Shown: positions 1 through 6,758 of the stretch, piece after piece
How positions within the stretch are numbered: position 1 is the stretch's first letter
Layout: the number at the start of each line of letters is the position of its first letter
Origin: a virus
IMG/VR virus record: IMGVR_UViG_3300047387_000077
Coordinates: 1-33,205 of that record
DNA length: 33,205 nt
Reading direction: 5' to 3' (one strand)
Notes under the pieces: generated by a model
What the model was told of the DNA's origin: nothing
Databases searched by the model: none
The model's input: the letters and a program-made list of their open reading frames with translations, nothing else
Program-made: the position numbers and the translations under genes

Positions 1-781
1 CGTAGATGTCAGCGCCTGCCAGGATGTCATCAGGCCTCCAAAGCTTCGCGTCAAAGATCCCATCGATGATTGCTGCCTTGTTCCGGTTCACTAAGCAATC
101 GTTAGCGTCCTTCATAGGCAGGTGAGCAACCTTACACTTACCAGCAGGCAACAGGTGGGCCACCTCCTCGACTGCCTTGCGGCCTTGCTCGTCCATGTCG
201 AACATCAGGACCACCTCCTTGAAGCCCGAGAGCCACTCAAGATGACGCTTGAACATCGCCTTAGCCGACTGTGAGCCAGCGCCAAGTGAAACAACAGGGT
301 ATTTACCCCCAGTGGCCACAGCGACTGACATGGCGTCTATTTCTCCTTCAGTTACAACAACCTTAAAGCCAGGCGTTGGGTTAGCCCAGATGTTCTGCCC
401 GAAGAAATGGTCAGGCTTCCCTGAGCACCGGAACTCTTTACTGGCGTAGCGATACTTCTGGGCAATCTTCTGCCCGTCAATGTCGTAGTAGTTTGCAATA
501 TGGCATTTGTTGCCATTGTGGTTACCAACTTGATACCTGTATTTACGACAGGTAGCTTCGTCGATGCCTCGGGATTCGAGGGCTTGGTAGTCACCTTCAA
601 TGAAGGGCGTAGTTTTATTTGTGTTGTCCATTACTATCATGGGAGGTTGTTCAGAGTCTCCCCGTTTAAAAACTCCACAAGAAAAGCACTTAGTGGAGTT
701 GTCTTCGTTTATTGTTAATGCGTCACTGCTCCCACAATCAGGGCAGGGTTGATGATTCAACAAGGCGGTAGGTTCAGCCAT
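1..781 (-). CDS. DNA primase-helicase (T7 gp4-like), N-terminal part, cut by the left edge
   Basis: This is an open frame that starts with ATG at 781 and is still open at base 1, so only about 260 N-terminal residues are visible. I translated it by hand. It begins with a zinc-binding primase module (CPDCG at residues 13-17 and CFSCG at 32-36). A TOPRIM fold follows, with TEGEID (Glu145, Glu147, Asp149) and FDMDEQG (Asp195, Asp197), the metal-binding pattern of T7 gp4 primase. The RecA-like helicase half should lie beyond the edge. It would prime lagging-strand synthesis and unwind DNA at the phage fork. The start overlaps the end of the endonuclease I gene by 25 bases, which indicates translational coupling. 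The family call is firm. Whether the helicase half is present cannot be seen. Confidence 0.95.
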   Translation of the reverse strand, partial: MAEPTALLNHQPCPDCGSSDALTINEDNSTKCFSCGVFKRGDSEQPPMIVMDNTNKTTPFIEGDYQALESRGIDEATCRKYRYQVGNHNGNKCHIANYYDIDGQKIAQKYRYASKEFRCSGKPDHFFGQNIWANPTPGFKVVVTEGEIDAMSVAVATGGKYPVVSLGAGSQSAKAMFKRHLEWLSGFKEVVLMFDMDEQGRKAVEEVAHLLPAGKCKVAHLPMKDANDCLVNRNKAAIIDGIFDAKLWRPDDILAGADIY

Positions 782-1158
782 TCTTTCGGTATTGCTTGTG
801 CACACCACAAGAATCCATGCTTATCACACCAGCCACCATAAGTCGTCGAGCTCTTTGAGTTGAGCCTTAGGTTTGCGTTCTGGAACACAAAACGAAGGTC
901 AACGTGCGGATGCTGCTCGCGAACCAATAGGTGCTTGGATCTATCCGAGGGCTCAAAGTAACCTTTAACTTCCAACATTATACCACTAGGCAGTATGAAG
1001 TCAGGCGTATAGGTGCAGAGCCTCGTAAACTTTAGCTTCTGACTCTCGTAGGTGTAATCAACCCCAGCCCCCTTGAGGGCCAGGGCTACACGTTCCTCGA
1101 GTTTAGAACGAAAAGGCGTCGTCGTCGGCCTCTTGTGATACCTTCGGCGTCTCATCAT
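757..1158 (-). CDS. Endonuclease I, Holliday-junction resolvase (T7 gp3-like)
   Basis: A 133-aa protein of T7 endonuclease I type, which resolves branched DNA before packaging and helps degrade host DNA. FRSKLEE places the first catalytic Glu at residue 21. YTPDF gives Asp53, and LEVKGY gives Glu63 and Lys65, matching the Glu/Asp/Glu/Lys active site of T7 gp3 in spacing. LLVREQHP and a C-terminal WCDKHG block are also typical. The start (tandem ATG at 1158/1155) lies 56 bases inside the SSB gene and gives an Arg-rich leader (RRRR at 3-6). A slightly shorter form starting at Met2 is equally possible. The stop overlaps the primase-helicase start, so SSB, endonuclease and primase-helicase form a tightly packed replication and recombination block. 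Confidence 0.95.
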   Translation of the reverse strand: MMRRRRYHKRPTTTPFRSKLEERVALALKGAGVDYTYESQKLKFTRLCTYTPDFILPSGIMLEVKGYFEPSDRSKHLLVREQHPHVDLRFVFQNANLRLNSKSSTTYGGWCDKHGFLWCAQAIPKEWLNLPPC

Positions 1159-1708
1159 TAGTTAGCTCGTTGGTAAAAGCCTCTCCTCCTGAGAAACCAT
1201 CAACAGAAGAGAATGGTTTGTCGTCGGCGGAGAACTCCTTCAGGTCAATGATTTGAACACTACGCAAGCGCAGAGTCATCCCAAAGCCTTGACTCGAGAC
1301 ATTCCAGAAGTGTGGCTCGACTGCCATCTTCAATTCAGAACCAGAACCAACAGCAGGCATTTGGATCTTGGTCCCTTTGGCGTTGTAAGCAGCCACTCGA
1401 AACTGAAGAAGGCCTTTCGTCTTCGTCTGCTTCATTGCGTCCTGCTTGGCGTAGATCTCAAAGCTTCCCTCGTCGGTGACTCTGAGCGGGTTTGATGTTG
1501 CCTTTTTGACCTTACCGTCTTTGGTAGCACACTCAGCCTTATAAGCCTTTTCATAAAGCTCATTAATCTGGGCGCTAAACTCGTTAAAGCCAGCCTCGTC
1601 AACATGCAAGCGACACTGGTATACTCCGTTATCATTGAAGCGAGTGTCAGGGTTTTGAAGGTGTGGATATACGGCCTTCCCTACTGGTGTTACAATTACT
1701 TTACTCAT
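1103..1708 (-). CDS. Single-stranded DNA-binding protein (T7 gp2.5-like)
   Basis: A 201-aa protein with the layout of T7 gp2.5: an OB-fold body of about 160 residues followed by a flexible acidic tail. The tail ends in ADDDAFSF, acidic residues closed by an aromatic residue, which in gp2.5 contacts the polymerase and helicase. The N-terminus (SKVIVTPVGKAVYPHLQNPDTRF) fits the family's first strand. It would coat ssDNA and coordinate leading and lagging strand synthesis. The gene starts 28 bases after the RNA polymerase stop. Its leader is A/C-rich with AAAAAAGAACA directly before ATG and no Shine-Dalgarno sequence, like the early genes. The 3' end encodes the start of endonuclease I in another frame. 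Confidence 0.93.
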   Translation of the reverse strand: MSKVIVTPVGKAVYPHLQNPDTRFNDNGVYQCRLHVDEAGFNEFSAQINELYEKAYKAECATKDGKVKKATSNPLRVTDEGSFEIYAKQDAMKQTKTKGLLQFRVAAYNAKGTKIQMPAVGSGSELKMAVEPHFWNVSSQGFGMTLRLRSVQIIDLKEFSADDKPFSSVDGFSGGEAFTNELTNDETPKVSQEADDDAFSF

Positions 1709-1736
1709 TGTTCTTTTTTGTCTTTGTTGTTTTTGG

Positions 1737-4193
1737 TTAGCTAAAGAAGTATGTTGACTCCTTTATCTTGTTTATCTCAGCGTCACCAAACTCTGGTGGC
1801 ACCGGGAAATCTAAGTCTGGATGTTGTTCCGTTAACTGCGTGCGCCATTCATTCAATAGATCACGCGAAAAGAAGTCAACAAAAACTTCACGCAATGTCG
1901 AAGAAAGTTCATCACACTTGTTTGAGTGGGTCCCATAGCTGTCATGGATGAACGAAAAGTCATAGATCCCATGGTTCTTGTTGGCACGCACAACAGTCTC
2001 GTGGAGGGCTGCCGCATCGAGGCTATGCACGACGTTAGGTGATGCACCATTAACCATTCTCCTTCGACTGATGACCTCATCGTCGTCCTCGCGAAACTTT
2101 ACGCACGTTGCCTTCCCACTGATGTATGTGTTTACTTGTTGGTTGTGGACCTTGTAGTATTCTTGGTGCACAGGGAACCCGGTAGGTGATACCCACGACA
2201 ACGCACGATTCTCATTGGCAATCAGCCGGGTGCACGCTTGGAACCAGTCCATGCACTCCTTTGGCTTCTTAAGGACCGACTCAATGCCCCGCCAGACGTG
2301 CTCAGCAAGCATGTGGATTGCGTAGTATCGCTTGTCGTCACTGAACGGTTTTTCTCGTTTCTTTCCGTGGATCTGTTCGTCATACCATTCGTTGATGTAT
2401 GCACGATTAGAATACGGAGTGAGCCCATACGAATAGCACATTACGGGCCTCTTGCAGCTAACCCGATCTATCCCAAAGCCCACCCAAGCACGCGCCAGTT
2501 CATCCCCGGTAGCGGCCTGGGCCTTCAAGGTCTGGACGGCATTAGCCGCAACAACCCCATAGATGTCCTGAGGTGTGGTTGTCGGTAGAACATTTGTCGC
2601 TTCCATCCCATACGGATCACGCGTCAGCATAGAAAGAATCTGTAGGCCATTGTTGGACGCGTCCATGTTCACCGGGAGCGCACTGTTGATCTTACCATTG
2701 AGCTTGTAGGCTGCCCATTCGTTCGCCCAGGCAAGGAAAGACCATGGCTTGTCTGCCTCTGTCCACAACAACTCACGCTCAGGGTCCTTGGCGATCTTGA
2801 TGGCGTCGTTGGTGAAGTCTTCTGACCACTTCCACCGCTCGTCCAAGGTGACCTTGTCGTTGCCCCACGCGTTCGCCCCGGCAACTGCGAGCCACTTAGC
2901 GTCGTTGTCGTTGGCCAGTCGTTCTGTCCGGGCAAACTGTAGGAGCCCCCGGCACAGGTCGTTCCCCATGACACTCAGCGACGACGCAATGTTATACACA
3001 CGCCCTCGGAAGTCACAGTGACTCGGATAGAAAAACCGAGAGGCACTGAGCTTCTCGGCTGTGAAGATAATTTTACTGGTCAGTAGGCGCTTCGACTTAG
3101 TGCTGGCGTTGCGTGAGTAGATCCCGGCGGCCATCTGTCGCCACTTACGGTTACTCTCCTCGTTGTCGTGAAAGTCATTCGGTATGTCTGGTAGTTGTTC
3201 GTCCTCCTTACTTGGCAGGGCACCCACCTCTACGTTGTTCTGCCAAGCCCACTTGGCAACACGTAACACACTCGGATTGATTACCCACGGCGTCCCTTGG
3301 ATAAGGTTACAGGCCTCCATGGGCACCTCGAGCTTGTCGTTCTCAATTGTCCTCAGGAAGTCCATGTTGGACGTCTTGATGAACGGAAGCTTGGGCAGGG
3401 CCGTGCCTACCGTGTCGTAGCCTCCCTCCCAGATCGAGCCCCAAGGCAACGGTGCGTCAGCGGTGGGCAACCAGAACGGCTCGAAAAGCTCTTTGTCGTC
3501 GTTGTAGTTCTCGATCCAGTCCAGGGTGCCCTTCGAGGCCGTCACGTAGCGAGTCGGCTTCTTACCTGCCTTCTCCAGGATGTAAACATACTCAATGATC
3601 CCGGTGACGTGCCTAAGTAGCTCAACCAAGGTCAAACCACAACTAAGCTTGTCGCGCCTGCGCCAGTCCGTGTAGCTTGGCATCAGGCCCTTGTCGGCCT
3701 CGTTACGCATCGAGCTCTTGATGTGCCTGCGCTGGTTAAGGAGTCCCCCACGGCGGCGCTGTGCGCCCAAAACAATTCCCTCTCCCTTGGCCTCGTTGTT
3801 CTTCACAAGGAAGTCACAGCGGTGCTGGTCCTCAACTCGTGAGCCAACAAAGTGACTCACTGCTGCCATGTTCTTCTTGAGGGTAATGCAATCCAGGACA
3901 GCCTTAATTACAATAAAACCAATCACTGATGGCTTCATCTCTCGGAGGCCTACCTGCCAGAGCGCACTGTTCCTGTTGTCCCAACCATCAACCATATCTT
4001 TGATGGCCTTTGAGTAAGTCGGGAGCCCTCCCCGGATCAACCTTTGCCCGTATTTCGTCTCGCTTTCTGCCTCCCGCTTCTTAGCAGACTCGATGCGAGC
4101 GCGATACCGACCAACGCCGAGGTCAACCATGTCTTGGTTGAGGTCCGACTGAGTAAGTTCTTTAATGACATCCTTTTCCTGCTCGTTCTGCAT
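1737..4193 (-). CDS. Single-subunit DNA-directed RNA polymerase (T7 gp1-like)
   Basis: An 818-aa T7-type RNA polymerase, somewhat shorter than T7's 883 aa, which would transcribe the middle and late phage genes. Motif A is NMDASNNGLQ with catalytic Asp511. Motif B is CKRPVMCYSYG with Lys581 and Tyr589, equivalent to T7 Lys631 and Tyr639. Motif C is FIHDSYG with catalytic Asp751. The N-terminal third is the less conserved promoter-recognition domain. The start at 4193 overlaps a 56-aa upstream gene by 32 bases and has no clear ribosome-binding site, so coupling is likely. It is separated from the nine early genes by a terminator near 4700 and has its own sigma70-like promoter at 4342-4370. In T7 itself, RNA polymerase is part of the early operon upstream of the early terminator. 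Confidence 0.98.
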   Translation of the reverse strand: MQNEQEKDVIKELTQSDLNQDMVDLGVGRYRARIESAKKREAESETKYGQRLIRGGLPTYSKAIKDMVDGWDNRNSALWQVGLREMKPSVIGFIVIKAVLDCITLKKNMAAVSHFVGSRVEDQHRCDFLVKNNEAKGEGIVLGAQRRRGGLLNQRRHIKSSMRNEADKGLMPSYTDWRRRDKLSCGLTLVELLRHVTGIIEYVYILEKAGKKPTRYVTASKGTLDWIENYNDDKELFEPFWLPTADAPLPWGSIWEGGYDTVGTALPKLPFIKTSNMDFLRTIENDKLEVPMEACNLIQGTPWVINPSVLRVAKWAWQNNVEVGALPSKEDEQLPDIPNDFHDNEESNRKWRQMAAGIYSRNASTKSKRLLTSKIIFTAEKLSASRFFYPSHCDFRGRVYNIASSLSVMGNDLCRGLLQFARTERLANDNDAKWLAVAGANAWGNDKVTLDERWKWSEDFTNDAIKIAKDPERELLWTEADKPWSFLAWANEWAAYKLNGKINSALPVNMDASNNGLQILSMLTRDPYGMEATNVLPTTTPQDIYGVVAANAVQTLKAQAATGDELARAWVGFGIDRVSCKRPVMCYSYGLTPYSNRAYINEWYDEQIHGKKREKPFSDDKRYYAIHMLAEHVWRGIESVLKKPKECMDWFQACTRLIANENRALSWVSPTGFPVHQEYYKVHNQQVNTYISGKATCVKFREDDDEVISRRRMVNGASPNVVHSLDAAALHETVVRANKNHGIYDFSFIHDSYGTHSNKCDELSSTLREVFVDFFSRDLLNEWRTQLTEQHPDLDFPVPPEFGDAEINKIKESTYFFS

Positions 4194-4332
4194 ACAATTC
4201 TAGGGCTTTCTTCATGAATTCTTGGCGGTCTTTTAGTCGCTTGATGCGCTTGGCAAGCATGGCACACTCATCCTCGACTAGTTGGCGTCTTATTTCTTCT
4301 GCTTCCTTGTTCTTTATTAACTTTATGCTCAT
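4162..4332 (-). CDS. 56-aa basic helical protein upstream of RNA polymerase, unknown function
   Basis: A short gene of 56 codons. ATG is at 4332 and TAA at 4162, overlapping the RNA polymerase start by 32 bases. The product is highly charged and predicted helical (KNKEAEEIRRQ at the N-terminus, then AKRIKRLKDRQEF), with a heptad-like look suggesting a coiled coil, and ends GKGCH. No family is recognised. It is the first gene after the sigma70-like promoter at 4342-4370, whose expected start point falls only a few bases before the ATG. The mRNA may therefore be nearly leaderless. It could serve mainly to couple ribosomes into the RNA polymerase gene. Coding status rests on position, frame integrity and composition. 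Confidence 0.65.
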   Translation of the reverse strand: MSIKLIKNKEAEEIRRQLVEDECAMLAKRIKRLKDRQEFMKKALELYAERAGKGCH

Positions 4333-4341
4333 TACGCCTAC

Positions 4342-4370
4342 TTTTTAGGTAAAAACACACATATTGTCAA
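4342..4370 (-). promoter_or_regulatory. Sigma70-like promoter for the 56-aa gene and RNA polymerase
   Basis: On the minus strand a perfect TTGACA (4370-4365), a 17-bp spacer and TAAAAA (4347-4342, four of six consensus bases). The expected start point is near 4335, only a few bases before the ATG at 4332, so the transcript would be nearly leaderless for the 56-aa gene. It would let host polymerase express the phage polymerase despite the terminator at 4682-4721. Confidence 0.6.
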
Positions 4371-4401
4371 TTTTATTCTTGACGCACCCCCGGTGCACGC
4401 T

Positions 4402-4454
4402 CTTAAAGTATCTCTAAGAGATCGCTAAGCAATCACTAAGCAATGGTCCTTAGT
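4402..4454. repeat. Phased short-repeat array B (10-11-bp period)
   Basis: On the plus strand, CTTAAAGTAT (4402), CTCTAAGAGAT (4412), CGCTAAGCAAT (4423) and CACTAAGCAAT (4434) are contiguous, followed by a CCTTAG remnant. CTTAAAGTAT is identical to a unit of array A at 7995. It lies 30 bases upstream of the RNA polymerase promoter. Confidence 0.8.
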
Positions 4455-4480
4455 GGTAAAAACAAAAGACAACTACATCT

Positions 4481-4520
4481 TAAGGAATCTATAAGACACT
4501 TAAAGACACTTAAAGACACT
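4481..4520. repeat. Phased short-repeat array C (exact 10-bp period)
   Basis: On the plus strand, four contiguous decamers: TAAGGAATCT (4481), ATAAGACACT (4491), TAAAGACACT (4501) and TAAAGACACT (4511). The last two are identical. The core and the phased spacing match arrays A, B and D. Confidence 0.8.
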
Positions 4521-4619
4521 ATGAAAAATAAAGACTTCTTTACTACAACTACAACCATTTGCTTAGTGTTTTATTACTTAGTGCTTCTGGCACTCATTGT
4601 GTTCGGCTCTAAGTCGTAA
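4521..4619 (+). CDS. Possible 32-aa plus-strand membrane micropeptide
   Basis: This would be the only plus-strand gene in the window. It has a Lys-rich start (MKNKDFF), a Thr run, then a strongly hydrophobic stretch (ICLVFYYLVLLALIVFG) long enough for one transmembrane helix, and ends SKS. It lies in the gap between early genes and RNA polymerase, directly after the 10-bp repeat array, and is followed by a hairpin that can terminate in both directions (4682-4721). No convincing ribosome-binding site or plus-strand promoter is visible. A chance AT-rich hydrophobic frame is a real alternative. Confidence 0.25.
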   Translation: MKNKDFFTTTTTICLVFYYLVLLALIVFGSKS

Positions 4620-4681
4620 TCGCCGGGGCAAACTCTACTATCATCCGGCCTGGCTGAGAAATCTAGTCGATCAGTGAGGGC

Positions 4682-4721
4682 ACAAAAAAGCGCTTAGAGA
4701 AAACCCTAAGCGCTTGTTTTT
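4682..4721. terminator. Bidirectional Rho-independent terminator closing the early unit
   Basis: A perfect 10-bp stem AAGCGCTTAG / CTAAGCGCTT with an 8-base loop. On the minus strand it is followed by TTTTTTG, so early transcripts should end here, 19 bases after the last early gene. On the plus strand it is followed by GTTTTTGG, so it could also stop transcription coming from the plus-strand micro-ORF at 4521. It cuts the early genes off from RNA polymerase. Confidence 0.88.
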
Positions 4722-4739
4722 GGTTGTTGTTGTTGTCAG

Positions 4740-4967
4740 TTATTTAGCAACAAAGCAAGTGCAATCTTTGTGCTCGAAATGTCTCGTTGCTTGTATCCAA
4801 TACCGACTACTTTCTTGCCTGCTTCTATATTTCAAGCTAGGCCTTTTAGTCTCGAAGGGCTCGAGCTCATACGAAAGAGAGTTAAAGTTTTCAATGAATC
4901 TCTTTGCATCAGCTATCCTCGAAAAGGTGGCACGGTTTGACTCATAGAGAGTGAATAGTTTGTTCAT
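4740..4967 (-). CDS. Early small protein, 75 aa, unknown function
   Basis: Unrecognised early protein. I chose the ATG at 4967 rather than 5018. It has the best Shine-Dalgarno sequence of the early region (GGAGG nine bases upstream), and its ATG shares bases with the preceding gene's TGA (ATGA overlap). The product starts MNKLFTLYESNRATFSR, is basic and soluble-looking, and ends with two nearby cysteines (KDCTCFVAK). It is the last gene before the terminator at 4682-4721, so it closes the early transcription unit. Such genes in T7-like phages often encode host-takeover factors, but nothing here shows a specific role. Confidence 0.8.
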   Translation of the reverse strand: MNKLFTLYESNRATFSRIADAKRFIENFNSLSYELEPFETKRPSLKYRSRQESSRYWIQATRHFEHKDCTCFVAK

Positions 4968-5257
4968 GCTGTTTCCTCCTTTGAATAGTGAGAACATGAA
5001 GTGCAATCTTCCTCCCATTGATCTGCAACGTAAGGTTGTTTTATGCGCTTTCGAGCATCTTTAAGCTGACACGGAATGCCCTCCATGAGCTTGAGAACAA
5101 TCCCGCACGAAACGTGAGTGATGTCTGTTCCCCAGCTCATCTGTTCAGCGAATTCCTCAATCAACTTGAGCGCATTTTGCCCTTCAAGCTTCTCAAGTCG
5201 TGCAAGGTTCTTCTTGTCGTGTTCTATTTCTTCTTTGTTCTTTTTTCTTTTGTCCAT
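4964..5257 (-). CDS. Early small protein, 97 aa, unknown function
   Basis: Unrecognised early protein. The first 40 residues are highly charged and helical (MDKRKKNKEEIEHDKKNLARLEKLEGQ), suggesting a coiled coil or nucleic-acid contact. The C-terminus contains CTSCSHYSKEE, a cysteine/histidine cluster together with an internal CGIVLKLMEGIPC pair that might bind metal or form a small fold. The start follows the leader CTAACAACAACAACT with no Shine-Dalgarno sequence. The stop overlaps the next start as ATGA, so the two are translationally coupled. It lies 11 bases after the 109-aa gene. Confidence 0.78.
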   Translation of the reverse strand: MDKRKKNKEEIEHDKKNLARLEKLEGQNALKLIEEFAEQMSWGTDITHVSCGIVLKLMEGIPCQLKDARKRIKQPYVADQWEEDCTSCSHYSKEETA

Positions 5258-5268
5258 AGTTGTTGTTG

Positions 5269-5598
5269 TTAGTTGCTTCCTTCTTTGTCAAAGATTTTGC
5301 GAGCGAACCATTGTTCTGGTGATTCGCCTTTTAAATCCGTAGGACCAGCGCCTTCCGCAATCTTGCGAAGTCGGTTTGCAAACCTGCTGGCGTGCCATTG
5401 GTTGTCAATATGCCCCGCATAGTCTGGAATTAGATCCTCAAGCTTTCGGAAGTTCTGCTGGATTTGCAGATTAAAAAGCAACGGCATACATTCCAAGACC
5501 GTGCGAACGTCTTTTGATGTCACTTCTGATTCCCAGTAAAGCCGCATGCACTTGTCTACTTGTTCCCTCTCTTCGTCCGTGCATCCAGCACGAAACAT
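5269..5598 (-). CDS. Early protein, 109 aa, unknown function
   Basis: Unrecognised soluble early protein, rich in charged residues and predicted mainly helical. It begins MFRAGCTDEEREQVDKCMRLYW and ends FARKIFDKEGSN. There is no signal peptide or membrane segment. The start lies 12 bases after the stop of the 47-aa gene, and a GGAGG that encodes the end of that gene is about 16 bases upstream, too far to be a normal ribosome-binding site. Reinitiation is therefore likely. It sits in the compact early gene run between about 7200 and 4740. Confidence 0.78.
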   Translation of the reverse strand: MFRAGCTDEEREQVDKCMRLYWESEVTSKDVRTVLECMPLLFNLQIQQNFRKLEDLIPDYAGHIDNQWHASRFANRLRKIAEGAGPTDLKGESPEQWFARKIFDKEGSN

Positions 5599-5610
5599 TT
5601 CAAAAGCTGG

Positions 5611-5754
5611 TCACCCTCCATTGTCTGGAAGGGCCCAAGTATCACGGCATTCAAACTCATCGACAGAGTGATAAGCTGCGAGTGCTTTCTTGCGTCGCTT
5701 TGGCCACGATTGGATTGCGTCGGCGGCAATCATTAACAGTCCTTTTTCTTTCAT
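5611..5754 (-). CDS. Early small protein, 47 aa, unknown function
   Basis: A short gene of 47 codons, starting at 5754 and ending with TGA at 5611. Its leader reads AAAAAGAACAA directly before ATG, the same A-rich leader used by three other early genes. This is the main argument that it is real. The product starts MKEKGLLMIAADAIQSW, has a very basic centre (PKRRKKA) and an acidic, aromatic C-terminal part. No family is recognised. It follows the hairpin at 5799-5824 and is closely linked to the 109-aa gene downstream. Confidence 0.7.
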   Translation of the reverse strand: MKEKGLLMIAADAIQSWPKRRKKALAAYHSVDEFECRDTWALPDNGG

Positions 5755-5798
5755 TTGTTCTTTTTAGTTTAGTTTGATCGGAGCTCATTAACTCCATG

Positions 5799-5824
5799 GA
5801 GCCCCTTGCGCTTGCAAGGAGCTC
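5799..5824 (-). promoter_or_regulatory. RNA hairpin between early genes, possible RNase III-type processing site
   Basis: Minus-strand stem GAGCTCCTTGC paired with GCAAGGGGCTC (11 pairs, one G-T) with a 4-base loop AAGC, in the 76-base gap between the 205-aa and 47-aa genes. No U-tract follows, so it is not a terminator. T7 early mRNAs are cut by RNase III at intergenic hairpins, and this could be an equivalent. Confidence 0.45.
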
Positions 5825-5830
5825 TTGGAA

Positions 5831-6448
5831 TCAACCGTTTTCCCAATGGCGCTTTATGGTGACCCATAGCGTCGCTTGATAGACTGACGGAGCTTCGTTG
5901 AGCTTGTCTGCTTCGCTGATGGTTAACCTCTCAACGCGGTTGTATTGTGGTTTAGTTAATCCTTCCACAATCGCCTTGCGCTTCGTTGAGCTCGTCAAAC
6001 ACGCTCGCATGTGCCAACGATCAATCACAACACAACGAGCCATTCTTGTGAGCTCTATGCTCTTGGCGAAGGCCCAAGTTTTTGGGGAGCCACCATCGAG
6101 GGCCCTTGAGTTACCCTCGAGAAGGTCCCAAGCTTTGGTTTTGTTGTTGTTGAATGTGCAGACCCTCACGTCACTAGGCTTGCCACCATCATGATGGACC
6201 AGCGCTAAGTTCAATGCATCAAGCTTGTTGCGTTCCCAATCGTTCATTGGGCTCAATGCGCTAATCACTGCGGACGCCGTCCAGACATCACAACCAACTT
6301 CTTGCGCGATCAATTGAGCGTGGGAGTTAGCGTCATCATACCATTCGCCACCTTGGCGTGCGTCTTGTGCTGTTGCTCTGTCTCGCCATGTTCGGAGGTT
6401 CTTGCGGATACTACTATCACTGACCTTTGTAAGACTTTGCTTTTTCAT
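5831..6448 (-). CDS. Early 205-aa protein, HhH-GPD DNA-glycosylase-like motif order (tentative)
   Basis: The largest early protein, found in phages but without a function I can name. What is visible: TASAVISALSPMNDWERNK at 57-75, FNNNKTKAWDLLEG at 99-112, GGSPKTWAFAKSI at 119-131 and VVIDRWHMRA at 140-149. The order and spacing parallel endonuclease III-type HhH-GPD glycosylases. Those have an LSAQxxDxxVN helix, then a hairpin with a catalytic Lys, then a VDTHxxR stretch with the catalytic Asp about 18 residues later. Here Lys123 and Asp143 are 20 apart. The FeS cluster cysteines of endonuclease III are absent. A role in base excision, modification or fold-only DNA binding is inference. Its ATG overlaps the stop of a 30-aa membrane peptide (ATGA). 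Confidence 0.8.
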   Translation of the reverse strand: MKKQSLTKVSDSSIRKNLRTWRDRATAQDARQGGEWYDDANSHAQLIAQEVGCDVWTASAVISALSPMNDWERNKLDALNLALVHHDGGKPSDVRVCTFNNNKTKAWDLLEGNSRALDGGSPKTWAFAKSIELTRMARCVVIDRWHMRACLTSSTKRKAIVEGLTKPQYNRVERLTISEADKLNEAPSVYQATLWVTIKRHWENG

Positions 6449-6537
6449 TTCTTAAGCATCAGTTTGATTATGATAACCCACATGGCAGCCGTGATGCTGA
6501 CCGTGATCGCCCAAAACATTGAGAATGTGCGCTTCAT
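6445..6537 (-). CDS. 30-aa single-pass membrane micropeptide
   Basis: A 30-codon gene with ATG at 6537 and TGA at 6445. Both ends form ATGA overlaps, with the 66-aa gene upstream and the 205-aa gene downstream. This double coupling is strong evidence that it is translated. The peptide begins MKRTFSMFWAITVSITAAMW, continues with a hydrophobic VIII, and ends KLMLKK. It would form one transmembrane helix with basic residues on both sides. No family is recognised. As an early-expressed membrane peptide it might act on the host envelope or in superinfection exclusion, but that is speculation. Confidence 0.7.
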   Translation of the reverse strand: MKRTFSMFWAITVSITAAMWVIIIKLMLKK

Positions 6538-6734
6538 TTGAATGCCCTCCTTCCGTTGCGCTTCTCGATTAGCTTGAAATCAAGCGTCTCAGTCCGTGCA
6601 ATGATATCGGTCATGACATCTTCATGACTGGCCCGCAAGAGTGCTGCTTGTATGTCTGCGAGCGTGCTCCGTTGTTCTTCGAGAACCGTGATGATCTCAC
6701 GGATTGTTTGCTTTGTTCTTTTGTTCTTGTTCAT
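6534..6734 (-). CDS. Early small protein, 66 aa, helical, unknown function
   Basis: An unrecognised early protein starting MNKNKRTKQTIREIITVLEE and continuing as one long amphipathic helical stretch (QRSTLADIQAALLRAS, then TETLDFKLIEKRNGRRAFK). It looks like a coiled-coil or small helical-bundle protein with basic termini. The start follows AACAAAAGAACCA, the repeated early-gene leader, with no Shine-Dalgarno sequence. The stop overlaps the 30-aa membrane peptide start as ATGA. Confidence 0.78.
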   Translation of the reverse strand: MNKNKRTKQTIREIITVLEEQRSTLADIQAALLRASHEDVMTDIIARTETLDFKLIEKRNGRRAFK

Positions 6735-6758
6735 TGGTTCTTTTGTTCTTGTTGTTGT

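Larger units (their letters stand above)
4333..4681. other. Regulatory gap upstream of RNA polymerase
   Basis: About 350 bases without a minus-strand gene. It holds the sigma70-like promoter (4342-4370), two phased repeat arrays (4402-4454 and 4481-4520), the possible plus-strand membrane micropeptide (4521-4619) and an unassigned stretch (4620-4681) in which I see nothing further. Confidence 0.75.

Noticed and set aside
4436-4558. 40-aa minus-strand frame starting MVVVVVKK upstream of RNA polymerase
   Set aside because: Low-complexity translation of the repeat arrays with no leader like the early genes.
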